Origin: Bolinopsis microptera
Lineage: Eukaryota > Ctenophora > Tentaculata > Lobata > Bolinopsidae
Direction of reading: 5' to 3'
NCBI RefSeq assembly: GCF_026151205.1
Contig: NC_087080.1
Coordinates: 14,145,337 to 14,209,336, forward strand
DNA length: 64,000 nucleotides
Numbering within the stretch: the stretch's first letter is position 1; every line of letters starts with the position of its first letter. Under the pieces are notes generated by a model that was not told the origin of the DNA, did no database searches, and saw only the letters and a list, made by a program, of their open reading frames with translations. Made by a program: the position numbers and the translations under genes. Shown one piece after another: positions 34,360-43,999 of the stretch.

Positions 34360-34486
34360 TTGATTCACGATGTCAATCCCTCGCAGCTCGGTGAGGCACA
34401 GTGGTGCATTTCGCCGATCTACCGAAGTGGTTGCGAGAAGCATTATTGGATGCGCGCGCGCGACCCAGTAGTGCATCGCGCTACAA
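34360..34486 (-). mobile_element. MITE family 3 copy in a 3' UTR
   Basis: 127 bp, the inverse of 7755-7889, with a perfect 8-bp duplication AAATTTCC (34352-34359, 34487-34494). It interrupts the conserved sequence after the stop codon of copy 2. Copy 1 (about 33389-33400) retains the empty site. Confidence 0.88.
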
Positions 34487-34514
34487 AAATTTCCAGGACC
34501 GAAATGTTACAGTT

Positions 34515-35421
34515 TTAATGGACGGAGTTACCTTTTTTAAACCTCTTTGTCTTGCATGTCCTAGGAACTATACTATTGTGATCTTTATCTTCTGCCAGTA
34601 ATCCTTGGCATGCTGTGTCTCGGTCTGAAACACGTTCAAGATGTATAATAAACAAGGAAAATATGATGCTCCATCCTCATCAATTGTCATTAGCAATAAC
34701 TTCACGTTTTTAGTGTTAAGATTGACTCACCCCTATCATTCCTGCTGCCACATTGATGTCGCTCCTTCTTGCTCTCCATCTCGCTGCCCTCCCCTCTTAT
34801 CCGGTAATAAGTTACCAGGCACCAGTCCTGCCCGTTCTGACACTGGTGGGCCTTGCACTGGTTTCCTAGACGAGACAGGCTATTATAACATCCAAGACCC
34901 AAGTAACAAATATATAGGCTTATTTCCAGTAAACTGAATACTTATTTCAAATAAATAAAATAAGAAGCAAATCTATTGAACAGGATGGAACCGTTAGCTA
35001 AGCTATTACTGCTAGGAAATATTAACCGTAGAAAGTGACTGAATAACTAACTAACCATAAACTTGTTCTTTATCTACCTCGTCCCACATGCTGATGACTC
35101 TATTATCCATGGACTTGGAAATAGTGCACTCCCAACAGTACACACCTGTCCTGTTGTTGTTGTCCTGCGTGTTTGACACTCCTGTGGGGGAAAGTTTGTT
35201 GGAGTAGTGTGCACGCGCACGCGCGGTGTGCACGTGCTTCTTTTACTGACGGTGGAATAATAACTACAAGGTACTGGGAGAACTATTATTGTTTACTGCT
35301 GCATCACGTATAATAATAGTATCTGATGAATGTTTGGTTTAAGATGAATGATTAAAAAGACAATGTACTTACCAATAAGGAGACATGATGCTATCAGTGC
35401 TAAAAAGATACCACACACCAT
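34515..35421 (-). CDS. small secreted cysteine-rich protein, copy 2 (complete)
   Basis: Four exons: 35421-35373, 35181-35056, 34865-34731 and 34624-34515; 420 nt, 139 residues. Exon 1 encodes a signal peptide (MVCGIFLALIASCLLIG). The mature part runs VSNTQDNNNRTGVYCWEC..., then NQCKAHQCQNGQDWCLVTYY and RHQCGSRND, then ACQGLLAEDKDHNSIVPRTC and a basic tail. There are eight mature cysteines, all introns are phase 1, and all splice sites are GT/AG. One N-glycosylation sequon (NRT) is present. The phase-1 layout with a CxxC start recalls Ly6/three-finger proteins, but I cannot place it in a named family, and a role in signalling or defence is conjecture. A TIR element begins 25 bp upstream of the ATG. 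Confidence 0.75.
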
Positions 35422-35445
35422 AATCCTGGGGAAATGAAATTGGCG

Positions 35446-35608
35446 AGGGGTCGTTCACATATTACGTAATCATTTTTTGAAACATTTTTACCCCCCCCCC
35501 CCTCCGTAATCAGTTTTACACATAGCTATTGTGTCAAAATTACACTAGCGTAATCATTTGGAAACCCCCCCACCCCTCAGCTAATTACGTAATATGTGAA
35601 CGACCCCT
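35446..35608. mobile_element. 163-bp MITE with 25-bp perfect TIRs
   Basis: Ends AGGGGTCGTTCACATATTAC(GTAAT) in perfect inverted orientation. The interior has poly-C stretches. No clear target duplication. It lies immediately upstream of the secreted-protein start codon and so in its promoter or 5' UTR. Confidence 0.8.
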
Positions 35609-35644
35609 GATCAGTAATTTTCATATTAATTGATAATGGGAATA

Positions 35645-37743
35645 TGCTGGATATGCTGGAATCATCAACAGTTGTTTCGAGACACATACTTTCCCCATTT
35701 CCATTGGAGAGGCTACTATAACACCCTTACAGAGGCCTAAAAACCCATCGGTCCTCTGAAGAATTTACGTCCACTCACCTTGTCCAATGCAGCCAGAAAA
35801 ATTCTGTCTATAACTACTCTTAAAAGGATAGAAGAAAAAGTGAACGCCTTTACTGGTCCATGGCAGTGTGCATATAAACGCGCTCGTTCTTGTGCTGATA
35901 TTGATTGGTGTCAGCGAGTTCTACTGTCAGTTGTCCAAAGGAAGAAATGGGAGTATCATCGCATGGGCATTGATATGTCTAGTGCATTTGACACGATCAA
36001 ACGCACTACGATGAGCTGAGGATTGTCCGGTTGTTGTTGTCCAACACAAAGCTACGGGTGAAGGTAAATGGAGTTCTTTCAGCTGAGTTTTTAAGTCTCC
36101 TTGAAACTTTCCAGGGTGACTGTTTATCCGGCTGTCTGTTCACCCTTGTCTTAGCTGGTGCTTTGAATGAACTTAGATGGACTGTAACAATCAGTTTAGA
36201 TAGGCCGATTCTCCCGATTACTATTGCTGGCCTTCCACTTGACACTGAATATGCTGATGATGTCGACTTCAATGATGAAGAGGAAGACAAATTGAGAGCT
36301 ATTTTGCCCCAGGCAACAGCTATACTCGAGAAATGGAACCTCTTTGTCAATGAAGACAAAACGGACTTCACTCATGTTTATTTAGCTAGTACGGGTGAAG
36401 TCGACAGTGATGGAAAAGTATTGTCGGGGAATGAAGCATGGAGGAAAAGTGTCACTCTAGGGTCCGTCTTGTGTAGCAAAGCTGATATTCAGCGTCGCAT
36501 AAACTTGGGATATGCTGCCTTTAACAATTACAAGAAGGCCTGGAGTGATAAACTGCCTCTAAACAAATGTTTAATACTGTACAATGCTTTAGTCGTATCG
36601 GTTCTTATGTACAACTCATCCTGTTGGGCCGTCCCCAAAATATTCCTTGAAAAACTAGATGTTGTTCACCGCAGACATCTTCGCACTATTTTGAATATAA
36701 AGTACCCAGGAGTCATCTCCAACAAAAACTCGTATACCTTACTCGGGATTATTACGACGGGTTTATTAACGACCGGTTAAAATATGGTTCGGGAAAAATA
36801 TGGCGAAATTGCTCAAAACCCACCACATTTTCCCGGTCGCCATTTTACCGGTGTCCAACCTTTCAATTTTTGATTCAAAAATTTTGTCTCAGATGTAAAT
36901 TTCCTTATTAGAGATAAGCAGGTTCAGAAATTTTCGCATTGCTAAAACTTGTGAAACAAGTCGAATTATCAATAATTGTTGAAAGTAGACTCTAGCAAAT
37001 TCGTTGTTTTGAATTAGCATTACATGTTTACGTGTATCAAATAACCATTATGACTCAATTTGTAGAAAATCTTCGAAAGAATGCATCGTTCACATTGTTT
37101 AGAATTATGAATAAATGACTGATGAAACTGATTCATGTTATTGACCGTTTTAATTAATTCGAGTTTTAATTTAACTGTTACTTTTACTTTGAGTCCTATT
37201 TCATTATGTAGAGATAGTCAATACCTAAGAAATTAAAAATTGGCCTATTTAAATCAACTTTGACAATAAGGATATATGACAAGAATTGGGCAAAAAGGTG
37301 AATTTTTTGCAATTTTAGCCAAATGAAGTCGAAAAACCTACAACAAGTGTCCCAATAGTTTTCTTTAATGAATATAAGACAACCATTAAAATATGTGCAC
37401 CCATACCCCTTGGGAACCCTAAAAGCTGAGTCGGCGGGTTTATTAACGACCGGTGAAAATGTGGTTCGGGAAAAATATGGCGAAATTACCCTAAACCCGC
37501 CACTTTATCCCGGTCATAATAATCCCGAGTAAGGTAAACGCTGCAATGCTGAACCATTGTCAGAAAAAAGTGGCCCGTAGTCGGTGGAGAATGTTAAGAC
37601 ATGTTTTGCGGGGTCCTGTTGACGGACCAGCGTTTTCTTCCCTCATTTTTGCCATCAATACACTGGACTTACCAGGGAGAAGAGGAAGACCCCAAAGCGA
37701 TCCATTCTCGCTGATTGTGCATGATTTATGCAAATATATATAA
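35645..37743 (+). pseudogene. dead LINE copy (RT part), split by transposon E3
   Basis: Homologous to the RT region of the ORF at 37814-40912. It begins about 35645 (SCFETH..., ITPLQ) and shifts frame near 35735. It continues from 35780 (NAARKILS, ...GIDMSSAFDTIKR), shifts again near 36015, has YADDVDFND near 36250, and stops at the E3 insertion (36737). It resumes at 37537 (RWRMLRHVLRGPVDGPAFSS) and ends 37743. It is a 5'-truncated, frameshifted, non-functional retrotransposon in tail-to-tail arrangement with the longer copy. Confidence 0.9.
36737..37534. mobile_element. TA-target DNA transposon E3
   Basis: 798 bp with inverted ends CCTTACTCGGGATTATTA and (right) AATAATCCCGAGTAAGG, flanked by TA. 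The interrupted LINE reads CTCGTATAAACGCTGC once the insert and one TA are removed, agreeing with CTTGTATAAACGCTGC in the intact copy. It is nearly identical to both halves of E4. Confidence 0.95.
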
Positions 37744-37813
37744 ACAAAAGCTCTAAGAAACAGATAGTAAACAAAGTAAACATTTCTGTCCCCTAATCTT
37801 TCTCAAACAAAAG

Positions 37814-40800
37814 TCATGCAATTTGCATAATTCTCCATTTAACTCTATTCTGAGCGATTAAAGTTAAATTGTTTAAATCACATAAATTATTTAACGATAA
37901 TTTTCGAACACTAAGGTCGTGTAGAATCAGTGAGAAAAGGTTTGACTGCGGTCTTCCACGCCGCCCTTGAAGCTGTAAGGTGTTAACAGCAAAAACAAGC
38001 GACGAATAGGCTGGACCATCTGTAGGCCCACGCAGTACACGTCCGAGCATCCTCCACCGACTACGAGCCACTTTAGCTGACAATGGTTCACTATTGCAGC
38101 GTTTATACAAGTTCTTGTTGGAAATGATGTGAGGGTATTTGTAATTCAAAATTGATCTCAGATGACGTCTGTGAGCAATATCTAGTTTTTCCAATACTGA
38201 TTTAGGGGCAGCCCAGCAAGATGAATTGTACATTAAAACGGATACTACCAGAGCCTCATACAACAGGAGCCTCTTGCTCAGAGGGATCTTATGGTTCCAA
38301 GCTTTCTTGTATTTGTTAAACGCGGCATATCCCAGACATATCCTTCTAGAGATGTCCTCCTTACTACAAAGCATGGAGCCAAGCGTGATACTCTTTCTCC
38401 AGAGCTCGTTCCCTGCAATTGGCTTACCCTGATCGTCTTTAGCTCCCTTTTCAGCTAAGTACACATGAGTGAAATCAGTTTTGTCTTCGTTAACGAAGAG
38501 ATTCCAATCTTTAAGGACTTCTGTTGCAATAGGCAACAGCTCCCTCAAATTGTCCTCATCTTCATCATTGAAGTCGATATCATCAGCATACTCACTGTCA
38601 AGTGGAAGACCGATATCGGTGATAGGTGGGTTAGGCCTATTCATTGCAGTTTCAAGCCTGTTACGGAGGTCACGCAAGGCACCCGCTAAGACAAGTGTGA
38701 ACAAACATCCAGACAGACAGTCACCTTGGAATGCACCGAGAAAACTCTGGAATTCAGCAGACAGTGTACCGTTGATATTGACTTTGAGCTTGGTGTTGGA
38801 AAGCAAAAGTCTTACCAAACGGACTTCGTCATCATCACAGCCACACTCAACAAGAAGATCGAGGATGGTAGATCGTCGTATAGTGTCAAAGGCACTAGAC
38901 ATATCGATCCCCATACGATGGTATTCCCACCTCTTCCTCTGGACAACTGATAACATCACACGCTGGCACCATACAATGTCAGCACATGATCTACCCTGCT
39001 TGTAAGCACATTGCCATGGACCAGTGAAGGCATTGACTTTATTCTCAATTCTCTTCAAGGTTGCCATTGAAAGAATCTTTCTAACAGCATTTGAGAGAGT
39101 GAGGGGTCGTAGATTCTTCACTGGACCAATGGGCTTATTTGGCTTCTGTAAGGGGGTAATGTTTGCCTGTCCAATGGGGTCGAGATAGGAATTGGTCTCG
39201 AAGCTTCTATTGATAATGTCTGCAAAACGTCTGTGTACTGATCCAGTAGAATACTTGAGAAGCTCGTTAGGAATTCCATCTGGGCCGTTAGCTCGACCAT
39301 TTTTGAGACTTCTGGCAGCTGATCCGATTTCTTCACTAGTGAATGGCTTAACTAGTGGGCGAGGAGGTCCTACAAAAGGTTCTAAAGGTGCTTCATCACG
39401 AGTAAGTTGTTGCTCAAGGTACTTAGCAACTACGGCAGCTTTACCAGTGTCTGTTGCAATATTGCACCCTTTCTCATCATGAACACCAATACAAGAAGGG
39501 GCTTTAGGTAAGTTCAGGGTTCGAACAGCTTCAAACATTTTCTTACTATCTGTTGTTGAACTGATGGTATTACAGATAGCATCAGCAGCAGCTGATCGTA
39601 TGTTAGAAAGTCTCTGCTTGATCTGATTGGTGAGGCAGTTAATAGATGATCTAAGTGAGGTTCTGTCTAAAGACTGGTTATCATTAAGCTGCTGTCTCAA
39701 CAAGTAACGCTGGCTAGATAAGTTTTTCACCTCATCATCGTCGCTGCGATTACGTTTCCTGTGTCTGATGACACCAATTGACGATTTTGCAGCATCCTTT
39801 ATGGACTCAAGTAAGCCATTCAAGTCTGAATTTGGATCCAGAGCAGAAACAGTGTTACTTAAGTTATCATCTAAGGATTGACGATATTTCACCTGAATGG
39901 TGGGGTTCGAGGTGAGTTCAGAGGTGTTGAACTTTAAGGATGTCTTGGAGTGGCGTTTATAGCAAAGACAGATGTCCTTAAAGTCTACTCTAGTGACAAC
40001 AAATCTGTGATCAGAGTATGTCAAAGTGCCTGCATAAGATCTAGAATCTTGAAGCATTGGCTTCGACCTACTCCGACACAGGATGAAATCGATCTGAGAA
40101 TAGACCGGGATCGTCTTTTTACTATTTCGCCCGGCACTCCAGTCCTTCCTCCAGCCAGTGTAGGTGGTCGTATGTCGAGCAGGATGATAAAAACCAGTGT
40201 TGGAGGCAAAGAGGTCAAATTCTGATAACAAGTCTAACAAGTTTTCCCCCATATCGTTGCGCAAACCCATACCATGTTTACCCATGAAACGACCAAAACC
40301 AAAGTCCTTATCTGAAGTAGTCATTTTTCCCAACTTTGAATTGAAATCCCCCAAAACAAATATCTCAACATTTGCAGGGACATTTAGAGCGTCCCTAACT
40401 TGGCCGTAGAAATTGATCAACAGTTGTTGATCATTTTCTGCAAGTTTCTTGTGTGGCCCATATACATTGACCACCCTACATTTGATAAATTTTCCTGATT
40501 TTGTAGGGAGTTCTAGGTCCAAAAAGCTTACTCGATCACTGATACTGTTCCAGCATACCACATAGTCAATAAATCGGGGACTGATAACAAAACCGAGTCC
40601 ATAGTGCCGGCCATTTTTCTGCTCAAACAATAAGAGTTTGTATCCGTTGCTAAGACTGCAAGAATCCGGTTTTACAACCTTAGTCTCCTGAATAGCGCAG
40701 ATATCTATGCCGTACCGTAGACAATCGGTACCCAGTTGCTCCCGTTTGCTGTGGATGTCGTCTGGATCATCACAAGAACCGAGGCCACGTATGTTAAAGG

Positions 40801-40912
40801 TGGCGAAGCTGATGAGGAGTGTAGCAAACAGGGATCGTCCTGTAGCTGAGGTAAACATTACGGAGGGCGATGTTGTCGTCTCTCCGCCGCTGGCGTTACC
40901 CATACGGTCCAT
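37814..40912 (-). CDS. LINE polyprotein: APE endonuclease + reverse transcriptase
   Basis: 1032 residues, single frame, ATG at 40912-40910. The N-terminal apurinic-type endonuclease has FNIRGLG, AIQETKV, NVYGPHK, VLGDFNSKLG and YSDHRFV. The reverse transcriptase follows with ANGPDGIPNELLKYS, AYKQGRSCADIVW, MGIDMSSAFDTIRR, the catalytic YADD near residue 773, and NEDKTDFTHVYLA. The C-terminus matches the dead copy at 35645-37743. No RNase H domain and no upstream ORF1 are seen. The frame is uninterrupted, so it may still be active; target duplications and UTR ends were not determined. The clade within APE-type non-LTR elements is uncertain. Confidence 0.93.
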   Translation of the reverse strand: MDRMGNASGGETTTSPSVMFTSATGRSLFATLLISFATFNIRGLGSCDDPDDIHSKREQLGTDCLRYGIDICAIQETKVVKPDSCSLSNGYKLLLFEQKNGRHYGLGFVISPRFIDYVVCWNSISDRVSFLDLELPTKSGKFIKCRVVNVYGPHKKLAENDQQLLINFYGQVRDALNVPANVEIFVLGDFNSKLGKMTTSDKDFGFGRFMGKHGMGLRNDMGENLLDLLSEFDLFASNTGFYHPARHTTTYTGWRKDWSAGRNSKKTIPVYSQIDFILCRSRSKPMLQDSRSYAGTLTYSDHRFVVTRVDFKDICLCYKRHSKTSLKFNTSELTSNPTIQVKYRQSLDDNLSNTVSALDPNSDLNGLLESIKDAAKSSIGVIRHRKRNRSDDDEVKNLSSQRYLLRQQLNDNQSLDRTSLRSSINCLTNQIKQRLSNIRSAAADAICNTISSTTDSKKMFEAVRTLNLPKAPSCIGVHDEKGCNIATDTGKAAVVAKYLEQQLTRDEAPLEPFVGPPRPLVKPFTSEEIGSAARSLKNGRANGPDGIPNELLKYSTGSVHRRFADIINRSFETNSYLDPIGQANITPLQKPNKPIGPVKNLRPLTLSNAVRKILSMATLKRIENKVNAFTGPWQCAYKQGRSCADIVWCQRVMLSVVQRKRWEYHRMGIDMSSAFDTIRRSTILDLLVECGCDDDEVRLVRLLLSNTKLKVNINGTLSAEFQSFLGAFQGDCLSGCLFTLVLAGALRDLRNRLETAMNRPNPPITDIGLPLDSEYADDIDFNDEDEDNLRELLPIATEVLKDWNLFVNEDKTDFTHVYLAEKGAKDDQGKPIAGNELWRKSITLGSMLCSKEDISRRICLGYAAFNKYKKAWNHKIPLSKRLLLYEALVVSVLMYNSSCWAAPKSVLEKLDIAHRRHLRSILNYKYPHIISNKNLYKRCNSEPLSAKVARSRWRMLGRVLRGPTDGPAYSSLVFAVNTLQLQGRRGRPQSNLFSLILHDLSVRKLSLNNLCDLNNLTLIAQNRVKWRIMQIA

Positions 40913-41833
40913 CTAAAAATTTATTTATGCAAAAGAAATCTTTATATGAATAATATATTTGATCTGCATTATCTCCGTAATTTAGCTTATGACAAGAGAT
41001 CTTGGCAGAAATAACAATGAAGTTTTTTGATAATTTAGTTTTTTGTTTTAGGGAAAGATTAGACTTGGGCGTTGTTTTTTAAACTATCCCTTGTTTAGAA
41101 CTTTGATTTAATAATAATGATAATGGGACAGAAATTGGAAAATCTGAATTTTCGTTCTGTTAAGCTTTCTGCTGTGGGCTTCCTCCGAATAAAATCAAAC
41201 TTCCGCAGCACCTCTATCGTGTTAGAGTTACTATAAAATAAAGGTTTTAATATACGTGGATTCTGATGGGGACTTTGACACGTGACACTGACATTGATTC
41301 TGAGTTTTGATTTAACAATGCTGGTTAATAACTACGTGTCAGAGAGTTAACCGTAAAAGTTAACGTCTTCACAAACAGTGAATTGCGCGGAACAACGAGT
41401 TGAGCAACAGATTGTAAACGAGCTGGAGAAATGATGATGATCAGTTAATAAATAGTGCAGTTCCCAACAGCAATGCCTTATTTTCTGAGCTGCAAGCACG
41501 TGCTATTGAGATTGAATTCACTCAGAACCAGTCTTTTGTTTAGTTTTTAGAGGGAGGGTCGTGTCTATTGTGACTGGTGTAAAAAGTCTGGGAACGATGG
41601 TGCATTTAAGGTGGAGGAACAGAAGGGTGCAGTTTTAAATTCGATTGATTTACACGGGCCAGTGATTAGAAGGGGCCAGCAGGCGGCACCAGCAGGCGGC
41701 ACCAGCAGGCGGCACCAGCAGGCGGCACGTGCTTCGGAAGAAAAGACTCTTCAAAAACAAAAGATTCATATCTGAACCAATAACCTAGATCTTAGCACTC
41801 AGCACTGCTATAAAATTATTTAAATAATTAGAC
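40913..41833. other. LINE 5' flank, orphan satellite piece, short GC repeat
   Basis: At about 41120-41225 lies an inverted solitary fragment of the 366-bp satellite (AAGCTTTCTGCTGTGGGCTT, CAGCACCTCTATCGTGTTA). At about 41676-41731 a 15-bp unit (GGCACCAGCAGGCGG) repeats about four times. No gene was seen. Confidence 0.6.
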
Positions 41834-43058
41834 TACCTTACTCGGGATTATTACGACGGGTTTATTAACGACCGGTTAAAATATGGTTCGGGAAAAATAT
41901 GGCGAAATTGCTCAAAACCCACCACATTTTCCCGGTCGCCATTTTACCGGTGTCCAACCTTTCAATTTTTGATTCAAAAATTTTGTCTCAGATGTAAATT
42001 TCCTTATTAGAGATAAGCAGGTTCAGAAATTTTCGCATTGCTAAAACTTGTGAAACAAGTCGAATTATCAATAATTGTTGAAAGTAGACTCTAGCAAATT
42101 CGTTGTTTTGAATTAGCATTACATGTTTACGTGTATCAAATAACCATTATGACTCAATTTGTAGAAAATCTTCGAAAGAATGCATCGTTCACACATCCCC
42201 CTTTTGTCTGGTTCCGGGCAAAAGACCAGGTAGCTTCGATGAGGCCTGGCATGTGGGTCTGGATGTGCTGGTTGGTGGTTCCCAGTGTGGTGTGTGCTGA
42301 GACTGGGGTGGATGGCTGAAGCCAGGGGACCGCTGGGCTGAGTGGCGAAGCTGGTGGTCGTAACGGAGGCAGTCCACATTGAGCACCCAAGCGACGAAAG
42401 TCGCTAGGTAGCTCGTGGGGATAGCATCCGGGTCGATAGCTGGCGGCGTTGTCTTAGCATGGCGTGCCACTGGGTGTAGGCACTCTGTTCTGGGCTCGCA
42501 TGCATCGCGTCGGGGGGCTTGTCGGCTGGGGCGTCTGTCACACGTGTTGGTACTTATTGATTTAAAGTACAGCGGCAGAGTCAATCCTGAGCACTAGAGC
42601 ACCACTTATGACTCTGCCAATTTGCTCTGGAGTTACTGCCCAGGACCCAATCCTATCCTGTTTCTCTCACCTATAGTGATTGGTAATGGTGCTTTATCCA
42701 AAGCAAATGACCTTGCCGTGGTAAGGGGGCTTAATCGGCATCACAAGACCAGCCGAGACTAAGCTGTACTGTTCAGCTGAGCAAAACTGAACGTAGGTCG
42801 CACGTGCCAACCGTCTTCCTTTACCTCATTTGATCCCTTTTTCTTTTGGAGCTCTCACAGCCTTCACTCACACCTGAGCATATAGGGTTTTAGAAGTTCA
42901 GGGTGTGTACTTCAAGGTCGGGCCCTTAATACCGATCATTAGCACCCGTTTTACCTTTACCTTATTAGCGGCATATCATTACTGTCGCGGTAGTAAAACT
43001 AACATCTTTCTACGATACGCAGAAAGTGTTAAAACTCTCACTAATACACTTGGACTAC

Positions 43059-43544
43059 AACACCGGATTACCAGTGGAGGAGGCAGGACTGAGCTGGCCT
43101 CGTGTGGGATTGGCACACTTGCGCAGGCTTCACAGCCTTGCTGCGATGGTGCTGGTTCCTATCGGGGCTGTGCTCGTTTAGCAACCACCAAGGAATCCAC
43201 CACTACTACACCTACACTTCAACACCGGATTACCAGTGGAGGAGGCGGGACTGAGCCGGCCTCGTGTGGGATTGGCACACTTGCGCAGGCTTCACAGCCT
43301 TGCTGCGATGGTGCTGGTTCCTATTGGGGCTGTGCTCGTTCAGCAACCACCAAGGAATCCACCACTATTACACCTACACTACAACACCGGATTACCAGTG
43401 GAGGAGGCGGGACTGAGCCGGCCTCGTGTGGGATTGGCACACTTGCGCAGGCTTCACAGCCTTGCTGCGAGGGTGCTGGTTTCAATCGGGGCTGTGCTCG
43501 TTCAGCAACCACCAAGGAATCCACCACTATTACCCCTATACTAC
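43059..43544 (+). repeat. three 162-bp tandem repeats in LINE 5' region
   Basis: Units start at about 43059, 43221 and 43383 (AACACCGGATTACCAGTGGA). The length is divisible by three and the frame with ORF1 is open through all three, but no ATG precedes them. They could be a 54-residue coding repeat or promoter monomers such as those known in some LINE 5' UTRs. Confidence 0.85.
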
Positions 43545-43567
43545 AACTCCGGATTTACAAAACAATC

Positions 43568-43999
43568 ATGACTGATAGCGGTAATGAGATGTATCAACTG
43601 CCTAACGCAGATGGGACATTGATTTTCGCAGAGCGGAGGTTTTCTGATTTACGCTTAACATCAGACATTATTGTGATTAAAGGACCTATTTCAACAACAT
43701 TGCGCGGGAACGCGCACATAATCTCCCATATACTGATACACAACAACTCATTATCTCTCAATCCTACCCCACCGTGGAATAGGATACAGATCACCAACAT
43801 CTGGGAGGCAGTGGCTGTGCAGCTACATGAAGGTGGGGGCCCGTCGACGGAGTTTAAACAGGGGCAGCGGATCTGGGTGGATGTCTCACCTTCGGGTGAG
43901 ACATTCTTAGAGAAACACAGTTTTCTCCCGGAGACGCTGGCTGCTGCTATTCGACTTCGACCAGCCCCCCGACACAGTGCCCAATCCAAAAGGTCCTAG
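43568..43999 (+). CDS. LINE ORF1, 143 codons from the first ATG
   Basis: Starts MTDSGNEMYQLPNADG and ends RPAPRHSAQSKRS. The frame is open back to about 42905, but no ATG lies upstream, so I prefer this start. No CCHC knuckle or RRM is recognisable. It overlaps ORF2's frame by 23 bp. Confidence 0.5.
   Translation: MTDSGNEMYQLPNADGTLIFAERRFSDLRLTSDIIVIKGPISTTLRGNAHIISHILIHNNSLSLNPTPPWNRIQITNIWEAVAVQLHEGGGPSTEFKQGQRIWVDVSPSGETFLEKHSFLPETLAAAIRLRPAPRHSAQSKRS

Noticed and set aside
38469..39005. 178-codon plus-strand ORF
   Set aside because: Antisense shadow of the LINE reverse transcriptase.
42119..42584. Pro/His-rich minus-strand ORFs in the LINE 5' region
   Set aside because: They lie in GC-rich 5' UTR of a plus-strand element and have no support beyond openness.
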